Virus record (IMG/VR): IMGVR_UViG_3300025536_000028
Span: 1-36,320 of that record
Length of the DNA stretch: 36,320 bases
Source of the DNA: a virus
Strand: one strand, 5' to 3'
The translations under genes were made by a program, and so were the position numbers. Below are positions 12,231-20,366 of the stretch, one piece after another (the stretch's first letter is position 1; each line of letters opens with the position of its first letter). The notes beneath the pieces were generated by a model. It ran no database searches. It worked only from the letters and a program-made list of their open reading frames with translations, and was not told where the DNA came from.

Positions 12231-12489
12231 TGGAATACAGCTTGTCGAGTTTCTGAAATCGAAGTCACCATACAACATTGGCGATAGAGCTGGATTCCCG
12301 ATCCATGCTGCTCACATCTTAATCAGCACTGGATATGCGAAACCAGTAACAGAGACAGGCAAGAAAGACGTAAACTATCGCGGTATGCCGTGGTTCAAAC
12401 TCCGGGCAGTGGTCAAGTCGATAACCGACGAGGAACCAACGGATAAGAATCACGCGCTGGCTTTACTTCAGAGTCACGGATTGGTTTAA
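12220..12489 (+). CDS. Hypothetical 89-aa structural-region protein
   Basis: Starts METNGIQLVEFLKSKSPYNI and continues GDRAGFPIHAAHILISTGYAKPV. This N-terminal helix followed by a (P/G)YN.GDxAGF segment is seen in small proteins between phage head genes, with no known function. ATG 12220 lies inside the end of the previous gene (11-base overlap), with AAGAGG upstream. The frame opens earlier at 12148, but that start would overlap by 83 bases and has no ribosome site. Confidence 0.7.
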   Translation: METNGIQLVEFLKSKSPYNIGDRAGFPIHAAHILISTGYAKPVTETGKKDVNYRGMPWFKLRAVVKSITDEEPTDKNHALALLQSHGLV

Positions 12490-12498
12490 GGAAAAAAG

Positions 12499-12861
12499 AT
12501 GAGTGATTTCCTGAACAGACAAACACTCGAATTCGTCAGATCAGGTAACGATCCATTATTTTCTGAATTAGATTGGATTAAAGACCCAGATCTAAGGAAC
12601 GTAAACGGATGGCCGAAAAAATATTGGTCTATATCTGGAGACATTGTATCTCTAGTGGATCAGGCTACTCGTGATTCTATTGATACAGCAGAAGCCAATG
12701 CAACAAAGAACGCTATTGCAGACGAATTAGTTCATCCCAATACGATTATGAGAGCATTCGCTGAAGTAATTCTCGATGAAATCAACATATTGAGATCTAG
12801 AGCTAGTCTCGCCTCTCGGACACTCGAACAGTTAAAAACAGCGGTTCGAGGTAAATTGTAA
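12499..12861 (+). CDS. Hypothetical protein, head region
   Basis: A 120-residue, mostly helical protein (MSDFLNRQTLEFVRSGNDPL at the N-terminus; two long helices after about residue 60, ending SRTLEQLKTAVRGKL). AAGGA precedes the ATG. It overlaps the next gene as TAATG. I do not recognise a family; its position suggests a head or neck accessory protein. Confidence 0.7.
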   Translation: MSDFLNRQTLEFVRSGNDPLFSELDWIKDPDLRNVNGWPKKYWSISGDIVSLVDQATRDSIDTAEANATKNAIADELVHPNTIMRAFAEVILDEINILRSRASLASRTLEQLKTAVRGKL

Positions 12862-13349
12862 TGTCTACTATCATTCTGCCTTTATTGGCGGCGGCTCCGG
12901 GAGCCGTTCCGCCTCAATTAACCTTTGTTAATGCTCGTCCTCGTCTCGCGTTTGACGCCAGTACTGATGAGTATGTTGTCTTTACTTTCCGGCTTCCAGA
13001 TGATTACAGTTCTGCCGCTGCATTAAAAGTCCAATGGTCTGGGAGTACGAGTACAACAACTTCTCATACCGCTGTATGGGGAGCGGAGATAATGGCGCTG
13101 ACACCAGAAACAGATTCTGTTGCAACAGATTCTGACAGCTACGACACTATCAACACAGTATCAGATGATATACTCGGAACTACAGCTAAGCGCCCACAAG
13201 AATGTGAAATCACTCTTACCAATAATGATAGCATGGCTGCTGGAGACTACATCTCTTTAAGATTCAGGCGCGACGCTGATAACGGATCAGATGATTTAAC
13301 AGAAGATGCTTGGCTTTGGGCGCTGAGTTTTGTTTATACAGCATCGTAA
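12861..13349 (+). CDS. Beta-rich virion protein, putative
   Basis: A 162-residue, Ser/Thr/Asp-rich protein. The pattern YVVFTFRLPDDYSSAAALKV, then KVQWSGS, and near the end SMAAGDYISLRFRRDADNGS is a jelly-roll-like sequence common in phage structural proteins next to fibre genes. No catalytic motif is seen. It probably forms a head fibre or stalk subunit, or caps the large repeat protein that follows 10 bases downstream. Confidence 0.68.
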   Translation: MSTIILPLLAAAPGAVPPQLTFVNARPRLAFDASTDEYVVFTFRLPDDYSSAAALKVQWSGSTSTTTSHTAVWGAEIMALTPETDSVATDSDSYDTINTVSDDILGTTAKRPQECEITLTNNDSMAAGDYISLRFRRDADNGSDDLTEDAWLWALSFVYTAS

Positions 13350-13358
13350 TCCAATACG

Positions 13359-15398
13359 ATGGCTCGAGATTTTCCAAAAGTCCAGAACGGCGATCGTTTA
13401 GATTACGGCGCCAATATAATCGGAACTCTTCTTTCTGGAGCGTCTGCTTGTTCCATTGCCGTTCTTGCTAAAGCAGATACTTACAGCACCGGCAACACTA
13501 ACAATAATCAACTTCTGAACGTCAGACAATCTTCTCCTGGAATATCCGGCGTTAGATTGAATATGGATACTGGAGTTACTGGAGGAGATTCCAGTAATGC
13601 GGCGGTCAGAATAGAAGCTAAATCACAGTCATCTGATTCTATTCAAGTTGGACTCGGTTCAACGCTCATGACAACGGGCGTATGGACTTATATTGGAGCT
13701 GTGTGCGATTTTTCTGGGGATGCTATAAGAGGATATATAGACGGAACAGAAGATTTCAATACGAGTGTGACTTTTGGATCCTCAACATATGTACAGGCTA
13801 CTCCTACAGTAACAGACGCAATCCCAACCTCTGCTAGTGGAGCTGGTGCCAATCCAAGTGGAGTTAGATCATGGGATGGTCAAATCCAATATGTTGGCAT
13901 CTGGAATGTCGATATAGGCGACGAAGCATTTGCTGCATTAGCAGATGGAGCTCACCCATTATCTATTCAGCCAGCAAGTTTGGTGGCTCTGTTTTTCAGC
14001 GTCAATGATTCTGCCGGAAATGAAATAGACTGGATATCAGGAAGATTACTTACAGAATCAGGAACTGTTGGTTATGTGGAAAGCCCTCCGGTAAGAATAG
14101 AGAGCCCTATATATGTAATCTCTCCCGTAGCTTCCGGCCTTGTTTTATCTCCTACAGATTTGCTTCAAGCACAGACACTCGATGGAATAACGATAACACA
14201 ACATCACGTTTTTCCTCTCAACGATCTTGTTCAAAGTCAATTACTAGATTCGGCTGGGTTAAATCAAAATCAAATCATATCCGGATCTGATTTAACACTT
14301 TCGCTTTCGCTTGATAGTACAACGAGTTCGTTAGTCTTCACGATGTCGCCTAACGATTTAACTCAAAATCAGACATTAGATTCCACTTCTCTTTCTCAAA
14401 ATCATGTAATTGTCGGTGCCGATCTGACGCAATCCATTATTCTAGATTCGATTGTATCGAGTCAAAATCACGTTTTATCGGGGAGTGACCTATCACAATC
14501 TCTAATTTTAGATTCTACAGTGATTGTATTGGGACTACTCTTGTCCCCAAATGATCTGACTCAGAATCAAACATTAGATAACGTAGCGATAGCCCAAAAC
14601 CACGTTCTAGTTGGCACGGATCTTGCACAGACTATAACTCTAGATGCTGTGACATTGGCACAGAATCATGCCCTATCTGGGGCTGATCTTACCCAAAATC
14701 AAACACTTGATGCTTCGACAATAGCTCAAGCTCATATTCTGTCTGCGGCTGATTTGACACAGACGCAAACACTAGATGCGGCTACGATAACCCAACTCCA
14801 GATTTTCTCACCTGGAGACCTGACATTAGCCCAACTGCTAGATGCTACTACGATTATCGTAGGTGGGAGTCTTATATTCAGCGCAAATGACCTTGGCATG
14901 TCGATTACTCTCGACGCCGCCACGATGTCTCAGCTTCAATTGCTCAGTCCCGCTGATTTGCTTCAGGGATTGACATTAGATGCGACTACGATAGCCCAAA
15001 ATCATGCACTAAGCGCTGCTGATTTGCTTCAGAGTGTGACATTGGATGCAACCGTCATATCGATGACGTTCATCTTGTCTCCGGCGGATCTCACACAATC
15101 ACAAACTCTAGATGCGTCGAACATAGCTCAGGTTCACGTGATCTTGCCGGGAGATCTAACGATTGCTCAATTGTTAGATGGAACTGGAGTTACACAACTT
15201 CATCTAATCTCGCCTGCTGATCTATTACACGGAGTCACATTAGATGCTACAACGATAGCCATTGTGTCTGATGCCGCTCCAAGAGGTAGAACAATCTTTA
15301 TTGGAGCTAGGGGACAAACCATCCTTATCGGGGCACGAGGAGCTCAAGTTGCAATCGATAGCGATGGTCGTACAATCAACGTAGGCTCGGAAAGTTAA
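13359..15398 (+). CDS. LamG-like protein with 17 tandem 22-aa repeats
   Basis: A 679-residue protein. Residues about 1-230 look like a concanavalin/LamG-type sandwich (SIAVLAKADTYS, GVWTYIGAVCDFSGDAIRGYIDG, GQIQYVGIWNVDIGDEAFAAL). Residues 263-638 are 17 head-to-tail repeats of 22 residues (one unit is 24) with consensus LSPADLTQxQTLDATTIAQNHx. The end (639-679) has the motif RTIFIGARG repeated as QTILIGARG. The repeats probably form a solenoid stalk and LamG a sugar-binding head, so this is a likely head or tail fibre. There is no obvious ribosome site before ATG 13359, so translation is probably coupled to the upstream gene. A related repeat stands in the protein at 29582-31036. Confidence 0.83.
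   Translation: MARDFPKVQNGDRLDYGANIIGTLLSGASACSIAVLAKADTYSTGNTNNNQLLNVRQSSPGISGVRLNMDTGVTGGDSSNAAVRIEAKSQSSDSIQVGLGSTLMTTGVWTYIGAVCDFSGDAIRGYIDGTEDFNTSVTFGSSTYVQATPTVTDAIPTSASGAGANPSGVRSWDGQIQYVGIWNVDIGDEAFAALADGAHPLSIQPASLVALFFSVNDSAGNEIDWISGRLLTESGTVGYVESPPVRIESPIYVISPVASGLVLSPTDLLQAQTLDGITITQHHVFPLNDLVQSQLLDSAGLNQNQIISGSDLTLSLSLDSTTSSLVFTMSPNDLTQNQTLDSTSLSQNHVIVGADLTQSIILDSIVSSQNHVLSGSDLSQSLILDSTVIVLGLLLSPNDLTQNQTLDNVAIAQNHVLVGTDLAQTITLDAVTLAQNHALSGADLTQNQTLDASTIAQAHILSAADLTQTQTLDAATITQLQIFSPGDLTLAQLLDATTIIVGGSLIFSANDLGMSITLDAATMSQLQLLSPADLLQGLTLDATTIAQNHALSAADLLQSVTLDATVISMTFILSPADLTQSQTLDASNIAQVHVILPGDLTIAQLLDGTGVTQLHLISPADLLHGVTLDATTIAIVSDAAPRGRTIFIGARGQTILIGARGAQVAIDSDGRTINVGSES
14145..15272 (+). 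repeat. 17 tandem 66-bp coding repeats
   Basis: In-frame 66-base units (one of 72) inside the fibre-like gene. Key residues per unit are Asp-Leu at positions 5-6, Leu-Asp at 12-13 and, usually, Gln at 19. Units differ clearly at DNA level, so the array is old or selected for protein shape, not a recent expansion. The best-matched neighbours are units 9, 10, 13 and 15. Confidence 0.85.
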
Positions 15399-15410
15399 AA
15401 GGAAGATCAC

Positions 15411-15713
15411 ATGGCGATTGCTGAAGGACAAATCAAATCAGAAACTGTAACCACGATCTTAGAGACCACTGCTACTAATTCTGCCGGCGATTGGTACAAA
15501 GTAGTTCCAAAAGATCGCGTGTACGAGGTGGTGATTACTGGAACGAAGAGTGTGGATATCGAGGGGAGTCTCGATGGAGTTACTGCACTTCCGACTAAGA
15601 TTAAATCTGCGATAACGGCCAGTGCGGCATTCTCTACGGCAGAGCCGATTCCGTACATCAGAGCGAATCCGACTTCTGGCAGCGGAACAGCTCAGGTCAG
15701 AGTAGCCACTTAA
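15411..15713 (+). CDS. Hypothetical virion protein
   Basis: A 100-residue, strand-rich protein (KVVPKDRVYEVVITGTKSVD and YIRANPTSGSGTAQVRVAT). The C-terminal pattern YIRAN.T....G..V.V is like small head or decoration proteins of tailed phages. AAAAGGAAG precedes ATG 15411. Its stop overlaps the next start (TAATG). No family name can be given. Confidence 0.7.
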   Translation: MAIAEGQIKSETVTTILETTATNSAGDWYKVVPKDRVYEVVITGTKSVDIEGSLDGVTALPTKIKSAITASAAFSTAEPIPYIRANPTSGSGTAQVRVAT

Positions 15714-17107
15714 TGACGACTTGGTATTGCCGACCTGTATCTGGTGAGTACGGTGCCGAGGATGGCACCAGTTATGAGGCCGCGTTCGATGGTTTTGCAG
15801 ATATCAATTGGGCCGGAGTCGCAGCCGGAGATATAATTGATCTCACAGGTACATTCTTAGAACAACTCACGATCGGTGCATCTGGTACTGCTGATGCACC
15901 AATCCTTATTCAAGGCGGCATCATCGACGGAGAAGATACACGAGGGAATGCAATCCGAGCAGTAAGCGGTCGAGACAATATCACTTTTCTTGGTGTTGAG
16001 GCGGTCAATAGCGATCCTCTTAGCACTGGAGGAAACTTCAATATTAGCGGCAGTGCACACAGATTGATCAGATGCAAAACCAGTGGTGGCCGTCTCGGGG
16101 TTGGAATTACTGGTACAGATTTCTTAATCGATGAACTGATCGTAACAGATAATACAATCCTTTTAGATGTTATCAATGTGGCTGCGGATGGGATATCCGG
16201 AGTTATAAGAAATAGCGATCTATGGTCGATCGATGCTAACAATGCTGATGTGATCGATATCAGCGGAACTGATTTAGTGCTTTTGCATATCCTCGGTAAC
16301 AGAATCAGAAAAGGAACAGGAGATAAATCTGCGATCACGATGAAAGCGGGCAGCGGAACCATATTGATCGAAGATAATATCATCGACCGTGGAAACTCTA
16401 ATGGTTACGGGATACGAGCAGAGACTGCTAGTTTCATAGGTACTGTCAAGATACATAGAAATTATTTCAGTAATTTCGGAGCTACTAGCGGCGATTTAAT
16501 ACAACAAGATTTAGGTACAGTCGGGAATCCATCTACGTTTGAAATAGTTAGCTCTATTCTGACTGGTGGGCGATATGCAGTAATCTGTAATACGAACAAC
16601 ATCACCAATGTATATCAAACCGTGTTTGAAGGCGTAGGAACTCGAGGTATCTATGACGCCGCGAGTACGAGTGCGATGACATTAAGATGCATTAACAGCA
16701 TCTTTAAAGATTGTACAAGGAACATCCACATAGCTGGAACTGCTGTAGTAGATGACATTGATTATAATTGCTATGCCAATGGAGACTGGTTCGACGGAGC
16801 TACAAAAGCTTCTTTCGCTGCTTGGCAAGCGAATGGTCACGATACCAATGGAATAAACACAGATCCTAAGTTTATTAGTGATACAGATTATAGATTAGAA
16901 GGAGACTCTCCTTGCATCGCCGTTGGAACGAAATGGTGGTCTGGAACACCTCCAACAGGGAAAGATCAACTCAGATTCTTCGATAAACCAAGTATGGGCG
17001 GATATGAAGTTAGACCAGGAAAATCCGGATATGCCAGAAAGCTAGGAGCTCTTCTTCTGAATACCTTGTCCATCGGGCATGATGGTGTATCTGCTAGAGA
17101 TTTATAA
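15713..17107 (+). CDS. Right-handed beta-helix protein (tailspike-like)
   Basis: A 464-residue protein with the sequence style of a parallel beta-helix: start TTWYCRPVSGEYGAEDGTSY, GDIIDLTGTF, repeated Ile/Asn/Gly turns such as RDNITFLGVEAV and IIDRGNSNGYGIRAE, and a closing DTDYRLEGDSPCIAVG. That ending is typical of choice-of-anchor beta-helix proteins. Such proteins often bind or cut surface polysaccharides; I see no clear lyase or hydrolase residue set. TAATG overlaps the previous gene. It stands among head-region genes rather than the tail-tip genes, so it may decorate the capsid. Confidence 0.75.
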   Translation: MTTWYCRPVSGEYGAEDGTSYEAAFDGFADINWAGVAAGDIIDLTGTFLEQLTIGASGTADAPILIQGGIIDGEDTRGNAIRAVSGRDNITFLGVEAVNSDPLSTGGNFNISGSAHRLIRCKTSGGRLGVGITGTDFLIDELIVTDNTILLDVINVAADGISGVIRNSDLWSIDANNADVIDISGTDLVLLHILGNRIRKGTGDKSAITMKAGSGTILIEDNIIDRGNSNGYGIRAETASFIGTVKIHRNYFSNFGATSGDLIQQDLGTVGNPSTFEIVSSILTGGRYAVICNTNNITNVYQTVFEGVGTRGIYDAASTSAMTLRCINSIFKDCTRNIHIAGTAVVDDIDYNCYANGDWFDGATKASFAAWQANGHDTNGINTDPKFISDTDYRLEGDSPCIAVGTKWWSGTPPTGKDQLRFFDKPSMGGYEVRPGKSGYARKLGALLLNTLSIGHDGVSARDL

Positions 17108-17119
17108 TACATCAAGAGT

Positions 17120-17147
17120 TTGTAGAATAGATTAATCCATTTACAAT
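17120..17147 (+). promoter_or_regulatory. Weak internal promoter candidate
   Basis: TTGTAG (17120-17125), 16 bases, TACAAT (17142-17147), in the 80-base gap before the gene at 17188. The -10 is good and the -35 poor. A small 5-bp hairpin (CGAGA/TCTCG, 17150-17167) follows. Confidence 0.28.
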
Positions 17148-17187
17148 ATCGAGAACTAGAGCTCTCGGTTTCTCAGAGGAACATACA

Positions 17188-17625
17188 ATGGCGAAATACG
17201 TTAACGATAACAACATGGATGAGTTGTTAAATCGCATCAAGAACAACAGTGCAAAGATCGTCCTTTGTAATGGTCAGCCGGCCAACTTCAACGAGGCTCA
17301 GACCAACAAAGGAACTACTGTTGCTGGCGGTGGAACAGCTCGAAGATTAGGCGAAGTCGAAGGACTCGGATCATCTTTGTTCACAGGTCCAGCGAACGGC
17401 GATACCAATGGACGGAAAGTAACCAAGAATCAGGTTACTGGTCTATCGATCTCTGTCACCAGTACAGGAGCTAACCACGTTGCTCTTGTCTGTACAACTA
17501 CTCATTCGTCTGTTATCGGAAATGAACTTCTGCTGGTCACTACAATCAGTGCTCCGCAGGACGTGACTTCTGGTAATACAGCGACAATCAACGCCTTCGA
17601 TCTCGAAGTGTCTGATCCGTCGTAA
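17188..17625 (+). CDS. Conserved phage structural protein, unknown role
   Basis: A 145-residue protein. The first ~35 residues are helical (YVNDNNMDELLNRIKNNSAK) followed by IVLCNGQP, then Gly/Thr-rich strands and a C-terminal DVTSGNTATINAFDLEVSD. The N-terminal helix followed by IVLCNGQPA is common in small phage head-region proteins. AGAGGAAC precedes ATG 17188. It may be a head fibre or decoration subunit. Confidence 0.72.
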   Translation: MAKYVNDNNMDELLNRIKNNSAKIVLCNGQPANFNEAQTNKGTTVAGGGTARRLGEVEGLGSSLFTGPANGDTNGRKVTKNQVTGLSISVTSTGANHVALVCTTTHSSVIGNELLLVTTISAPQDVTSGNTATINAFDLEVSDPS

Positions 17626-17661
17626 TAGTGATTCTAAAGGAACAACCTAAGAGGAACTCAT

Positions 17662-17871
17662 ATGCTGTACAGAGTAGAGGTCACTGTATATGGAGTGATC
17701 CAAGTAGAAGCTGAGTCTGCGGAAGAAGCCGAGAAGATTACTCGTGCTGCTATGCCAACTCTACAGGGAAAGCGAGTATATGGTCACAAAATCGAAGCGA
17801 AAGCGATCGGCTTTGTAGAAAACACCATCTTAAAACCAGATAATGTCGTTCAACTGGTTACGAAACACTAA
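17662..17871 (+). CDS. Hypothetical 69-aa protein
   Basis: A short protein with alternating strands and a helix (MLYRVEVTVYGVIQVEAESA, then EEAEKITRAAMP) that fits a small ferredoxin-like alpha-beta fold. AGAGGAAC lies 6 bases before ATG 17662, and a copy of the leader box CTAAAGGAACAACCTA lies 28 bases before it. Its stop overlaps the next start. Function unknown. Confidence 0.65.
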   Translation: MLYRVEVTVYGVIQVEAESAEEAEKITRAAMPTLQGKRVYGHKIEAKAIGFVENTILKPDNVVQLVTKH

Positions 17872-18152
17872 TGTTCGTCAAGACACCAGGAGCGATTCTA
17901 GACTACACAATCGACTGGAATGATGGGTATCTAGAATCAGGAGAGACAATCTCTACGAGCGTATGGGCTGTTATTCCGGATGTGACCGGAGGGGTTGAGA
18001 TTGACAGCGATACAAACTCTACAACTACCGCAACTGCTACTATTTCTGGTGGTCGCCATAGCATCGAGTATCTGCTGAAGAACACCATAACCACCTCTGA
18101 AAGCCGCACAGATCATAGATTTGTCTACGTCTTAATCTGGGGAACACGATGA
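17871..18152 (+). CDS. Phage fiber-tail adaptor-like protein
   Basis: A 93-residue protein with the pattern ILDYTIDWNDGYLESGETIS, then STSVWAV, GGRHSIEYLLKNTITTSESR and RFVYVLIWG. I recognise this as the small phage protein often named fiber-tail adaptor: an Ig-like sandwich starting LDYxIDWxxxLxxGDxIxxSxW. It likely joins virion parts. TAATG overlap upstream and ATGA overlap downstream show tight coupling with the connector gene. Confidence 0.75.
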   Translation: MFVKTPGAILDYTIDWNDGYLESGETISTSVWAVIPDVTGGVEIDSDTNSTTTATATISGGRHSIEYLLKNTITTSESRTDHRFVYVLIWGTR

Positions 18153-18805
18153 GCATCACTGTCAATACAGCCGCCTCTAGGAAAGAGCTAGTATTGCTGA
18201 ATACCATCAAAGACGAGTTGGGCATTACTGGTTCAGAGCAAGACGGATTAATTGCCAACTACATCAAGCGCGCATCTGCGATGGTAGAATCCTACACTGG
18301 TAGACGCTTCGCACGCGAGACTGTTACAGAGACGTTGGCAGGCAGTGGAACACCCAGACTTCTTCTGTCTCGTCGTCCTATAGTATCGGTCACGTACGTC
18401 AAACTCGACGGAAGCACACAATCGTCTACTTCCTACGCCATCGATGATGCTGATGGCGGTATATTGTGGAAGAACGAAGGCTGGTCACCATCTCACATCA
18501 CATCAAGTTTTATCACGACTCGGCCATCAGGCTACAACCAAAGAGATTGGGAGATTAAATATGTTGCCGGATACATCACCCCCGGCTCTACGGAGGGAGA
18601 GTCGAATCTTCCTGCCGACATTGAGTTCGCGACAGCAGAGATCGTCAAGGCTTGGTATCTGGCCAGGACTGACAACCCCAACATCAAGAGTCAGCGGGTT
18701 GGCGATTCTTCAGAAACAAAGTTTACAGAAACAGGAATGTTTGGAATGCCTCCGGTAGCCCAAACCGTTCTATCGCGATGGCGAGATGTTGATATAGCCA
18801 TCTAA
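18149..18805 (+). CDS. Head-tail connector protein (HK97 gp6-like)
   Basis: A 218-residue protein of the gp6/gp15 head-tail adaptor type. The N-terminal helices (LVLLNTIKDELGITGSEQDG, then YIKRASAMVESYTGR) and the following RRPIVSVTYVKLDG match the first connector ring that docks on the portal, although the C-terminal part is longer than in HK97 gp6. The end has LPADIEFATAEIVKAWYLAR. It shares an ATGA overlap with the adaptor gene. The head-closure gene that normally follows is separated from it by the four-gene sugar cassette. Confidence 0.85.
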   Translation: MSITVNTAASRKELVLLNTIKDELGITGSEQDGLIANYIKRASAMVESYTGRRFARETVTETLAGSGTPRLLLSRRPIVSVTYVKLDGSTQSSTSYAIDDADGGILWKNEGWSPSHITSSFITTRPSGYNQRDWEIKYVAGYITPGSTEGESNLPADIEFATAEIVKAWYLARTDNPNIKSQRVGDSSETKFTETGMFGMPPVAQTVLSRWRDVDIAI

Positions 18806-18828
18806 CCCACAGCTAGAGGAAGAACCTA

Positions 18829-19686
18829 ATGCTGCAAGATTACGGAAGGTGTCTAACCATCGCCGAGATCGGTATCAATCATAACGGTGATATCGATACA
18901 GCAAAACAACTCATTCGTACTGCTAAAGATGCTGGATTTGATTTCGTCAAGTTCCAGAAACGAACGATTGACGTTGTTTATACGAAAGAGGAATTAGACA
19001 AGCCAAGAGAGCATCCGTTTGGAACAACAAATGGAGACCTCAAGCGCCATCTGGAATTCTCTTACGGCGAGTACAAAGAGCTCGATCATTACTGCTCTAA
19101 AGTCGGCATCAAATGGACCGCCTCTCCGTGGGATGAGGGATCTGTTGATTTCTTGATGCAGTTCGATTTGCCTGTCCTCAAGATAGCCAGCGCATCAATC
19201 ACAGATAAAGATCTTCTGGTTCACATGGCTAGGACAAAGATACCGCTCTGGGTATCCACTGGTGGATGTGATATTCTGACTATTCAACGAGCCATCGATG
19301 TTATAGAGTCCAAAGATGGGATAGTTGATATCTTGTTCTATTGCAATAGCACATATCCTTGTCCAACAGAAGAACTAAACTTGCTAGGAATACAAACATT
19401 GAATCGAGTGTTCCCAGAATATCGAATCGGCTATAGTGGGCACGAGGCAGGAGTAGAAACAACCATCATGGCAGCAGTTCTTGGTACTTACGCAATAGAG
19501 CGGCACATTACGCTCAACAGAGCTATGTTTGGCTCTGATCAAGCTGCGTCTCTAGAACCTGTAGGTATGCGAAGATTGATACAGGGTATACGAGCGTGGG
19601 AGCTCGCTCGCGGGGATGGAACGATCGAAGTTAACTCGAAACAAGCCGCAGTTATGCAGAAACTGCGTCGCAAGATGACACTGTAA
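18829..19686 (+). CDS. neuB: Nonulosonic acid synthase, NeuB family
   Basis: A 285-residue TIM-barrel enzyme. Signature segments are LTIAEIGINHNG (residues 9-20, Glu13 and Asn17), FVKFQKR (39-45, Lys41/Lys44), KWTASPWDEGSVDFL, VLKIASASITD, WVSTGGC, GYSGHEAGVETTIMAA and ERHITLNRAMFGSD (Glu224 and His226). The family joins phosphoenolpyruvate to a six-carbon amino sugar to give sialic, legionaminic or pseudaminic-type acids; the exact sugar cannot be told. The usual C-terminal SAF (antifreeze-like) domain is missing; the protein stops right after the barrel. A conserved leader box directly precedes ATG 18829. Overlaps the next gene as TAATG. Confidence 0.93.
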   Translation: MLQDYGRCLTIAEIGINHNGDIDTAKQLIRTAKDAGFDFVKFQKRTIDVVYTKEELDKPREHPFGTTNGDLKRHLEFSYGEYKELDHYCSKVGIKWTASPWDEGSVDFLMQFDLPVLKIASASITDKDLLVHMARTKIPLWVSTGGCDILTIQRAIDVIESKDGIVDILFYCNSTYPCPTEELNLLGIQTLNRVFPEYRIGYSGHEAGVETTIMAAVLGTYAIERHITLNRAMFGSDQAASLEPVGMRRLIQGIRAWELARGDGTIEVNSKQAAVMQKLRRKMTL

Positions 19687-20366
19687 TGGCTACCGCAATT
19701 ATCCCCGCACGAGCCGGGTCCGTGGGCTTGCCTCGTAAGGCCATCGCTAAAGTCTATGGTGACCTTAGCTTGTTAGAAGTGACAATAGGAGTCGCAATCG
19801 ATGCGGGCCTCGACACGTTTGTTACTACAGACTCGAAAGAGTTCGCAGATGTAGCAGCAGATGCCGGAGCTTTTGTCATCAAACGACCAAAAGAGCTTGC
19901 TCTGGGCCACATACATTCCGTACATCCAACATTGCACGCGATCGATCATCTGGAGCTTCCTGGCGATGAAATAGTATTCATGTTGTTGCCAACCTGCCCA
20001 CTGAGACGAGTGGATGATATCATAGAAGCAGAGAGACTTCTAAAGACTGCTAATGATCCAGAAGCATCTGTTGTTGGTGTTTCTCAGGTCTCGCGTATCA
20101 ATTCATTACGGAAAGTGTACGGACTGAGCTTAACTCCGTTAGATCCAGACTCACAGAAACATGCATCTCGTCAAGAAGCAGATCCAGTGTTCAAAGTGAA
20201 CGGGATGATATTTTGCAGACGTGCTGCTTCTCTTCGAAAGCACAAAACATTTCACAGCTTTGTAGTTCATCAATTCATTCATTATGGACGTGCTATCGAT
20301 ATCGATTGCTACGAAGACTTAGATTTGGCTAGAATACTGTATCCACATCGGGACATGATGCCTTGA
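19686..20366 (+). CDS. neuA: CMP-nonulosonic acid synthetase, NeuA family
   Basis: A 226-residue cytidylyltransferase. The N-terminal loop AIIPARAGSVGLPRKA (residues 4-19) is the CTP-binding motif of the CMP-sialate/CMP-KDO synthetase family (normally IPARGGSKGxPRKN). Next are FVTTDSKEFADVA, FMLLPTCPLRRVDDI (LxPTxPLR motif), VFKVNGMIFCRR and AIDIDCYEDLDLA, all in the family order. It would activate the acid made by the NeuB-type enzyme. Ala replaces the first Gly of the GGS and Val the Lys, a divergence to note. Coupled by TAATG to the synthase and by TTGA to the next gene. Confidence 0.92.
   Translation: MATAIIPARAGSVGLPRKAIAKVYGDLSLLEVTIGVAIDAGLDTFVTTDSKEFADVAADAGAFVIKRPKELALGHIHSVHPTLHAIDHLELPGDEIVFMLLPTCPLRRVDDIIEAERLLKTANDPEASVVGVSQVSRINSLRKVYGLSLTPLDPDSQKHASRQEADPVFKVNGMIFCRRAASLRKHKTFHSFVVHQFIHYGRAIDIDCYEDLDLARILYPHRDMMP

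Noticed and set aside
14145-15272. CRISPR-like or satellite array
   Set aside because: The 66-base periodicity is in frame and reflects protein repeats; there are no identical repeats with unique spacers.
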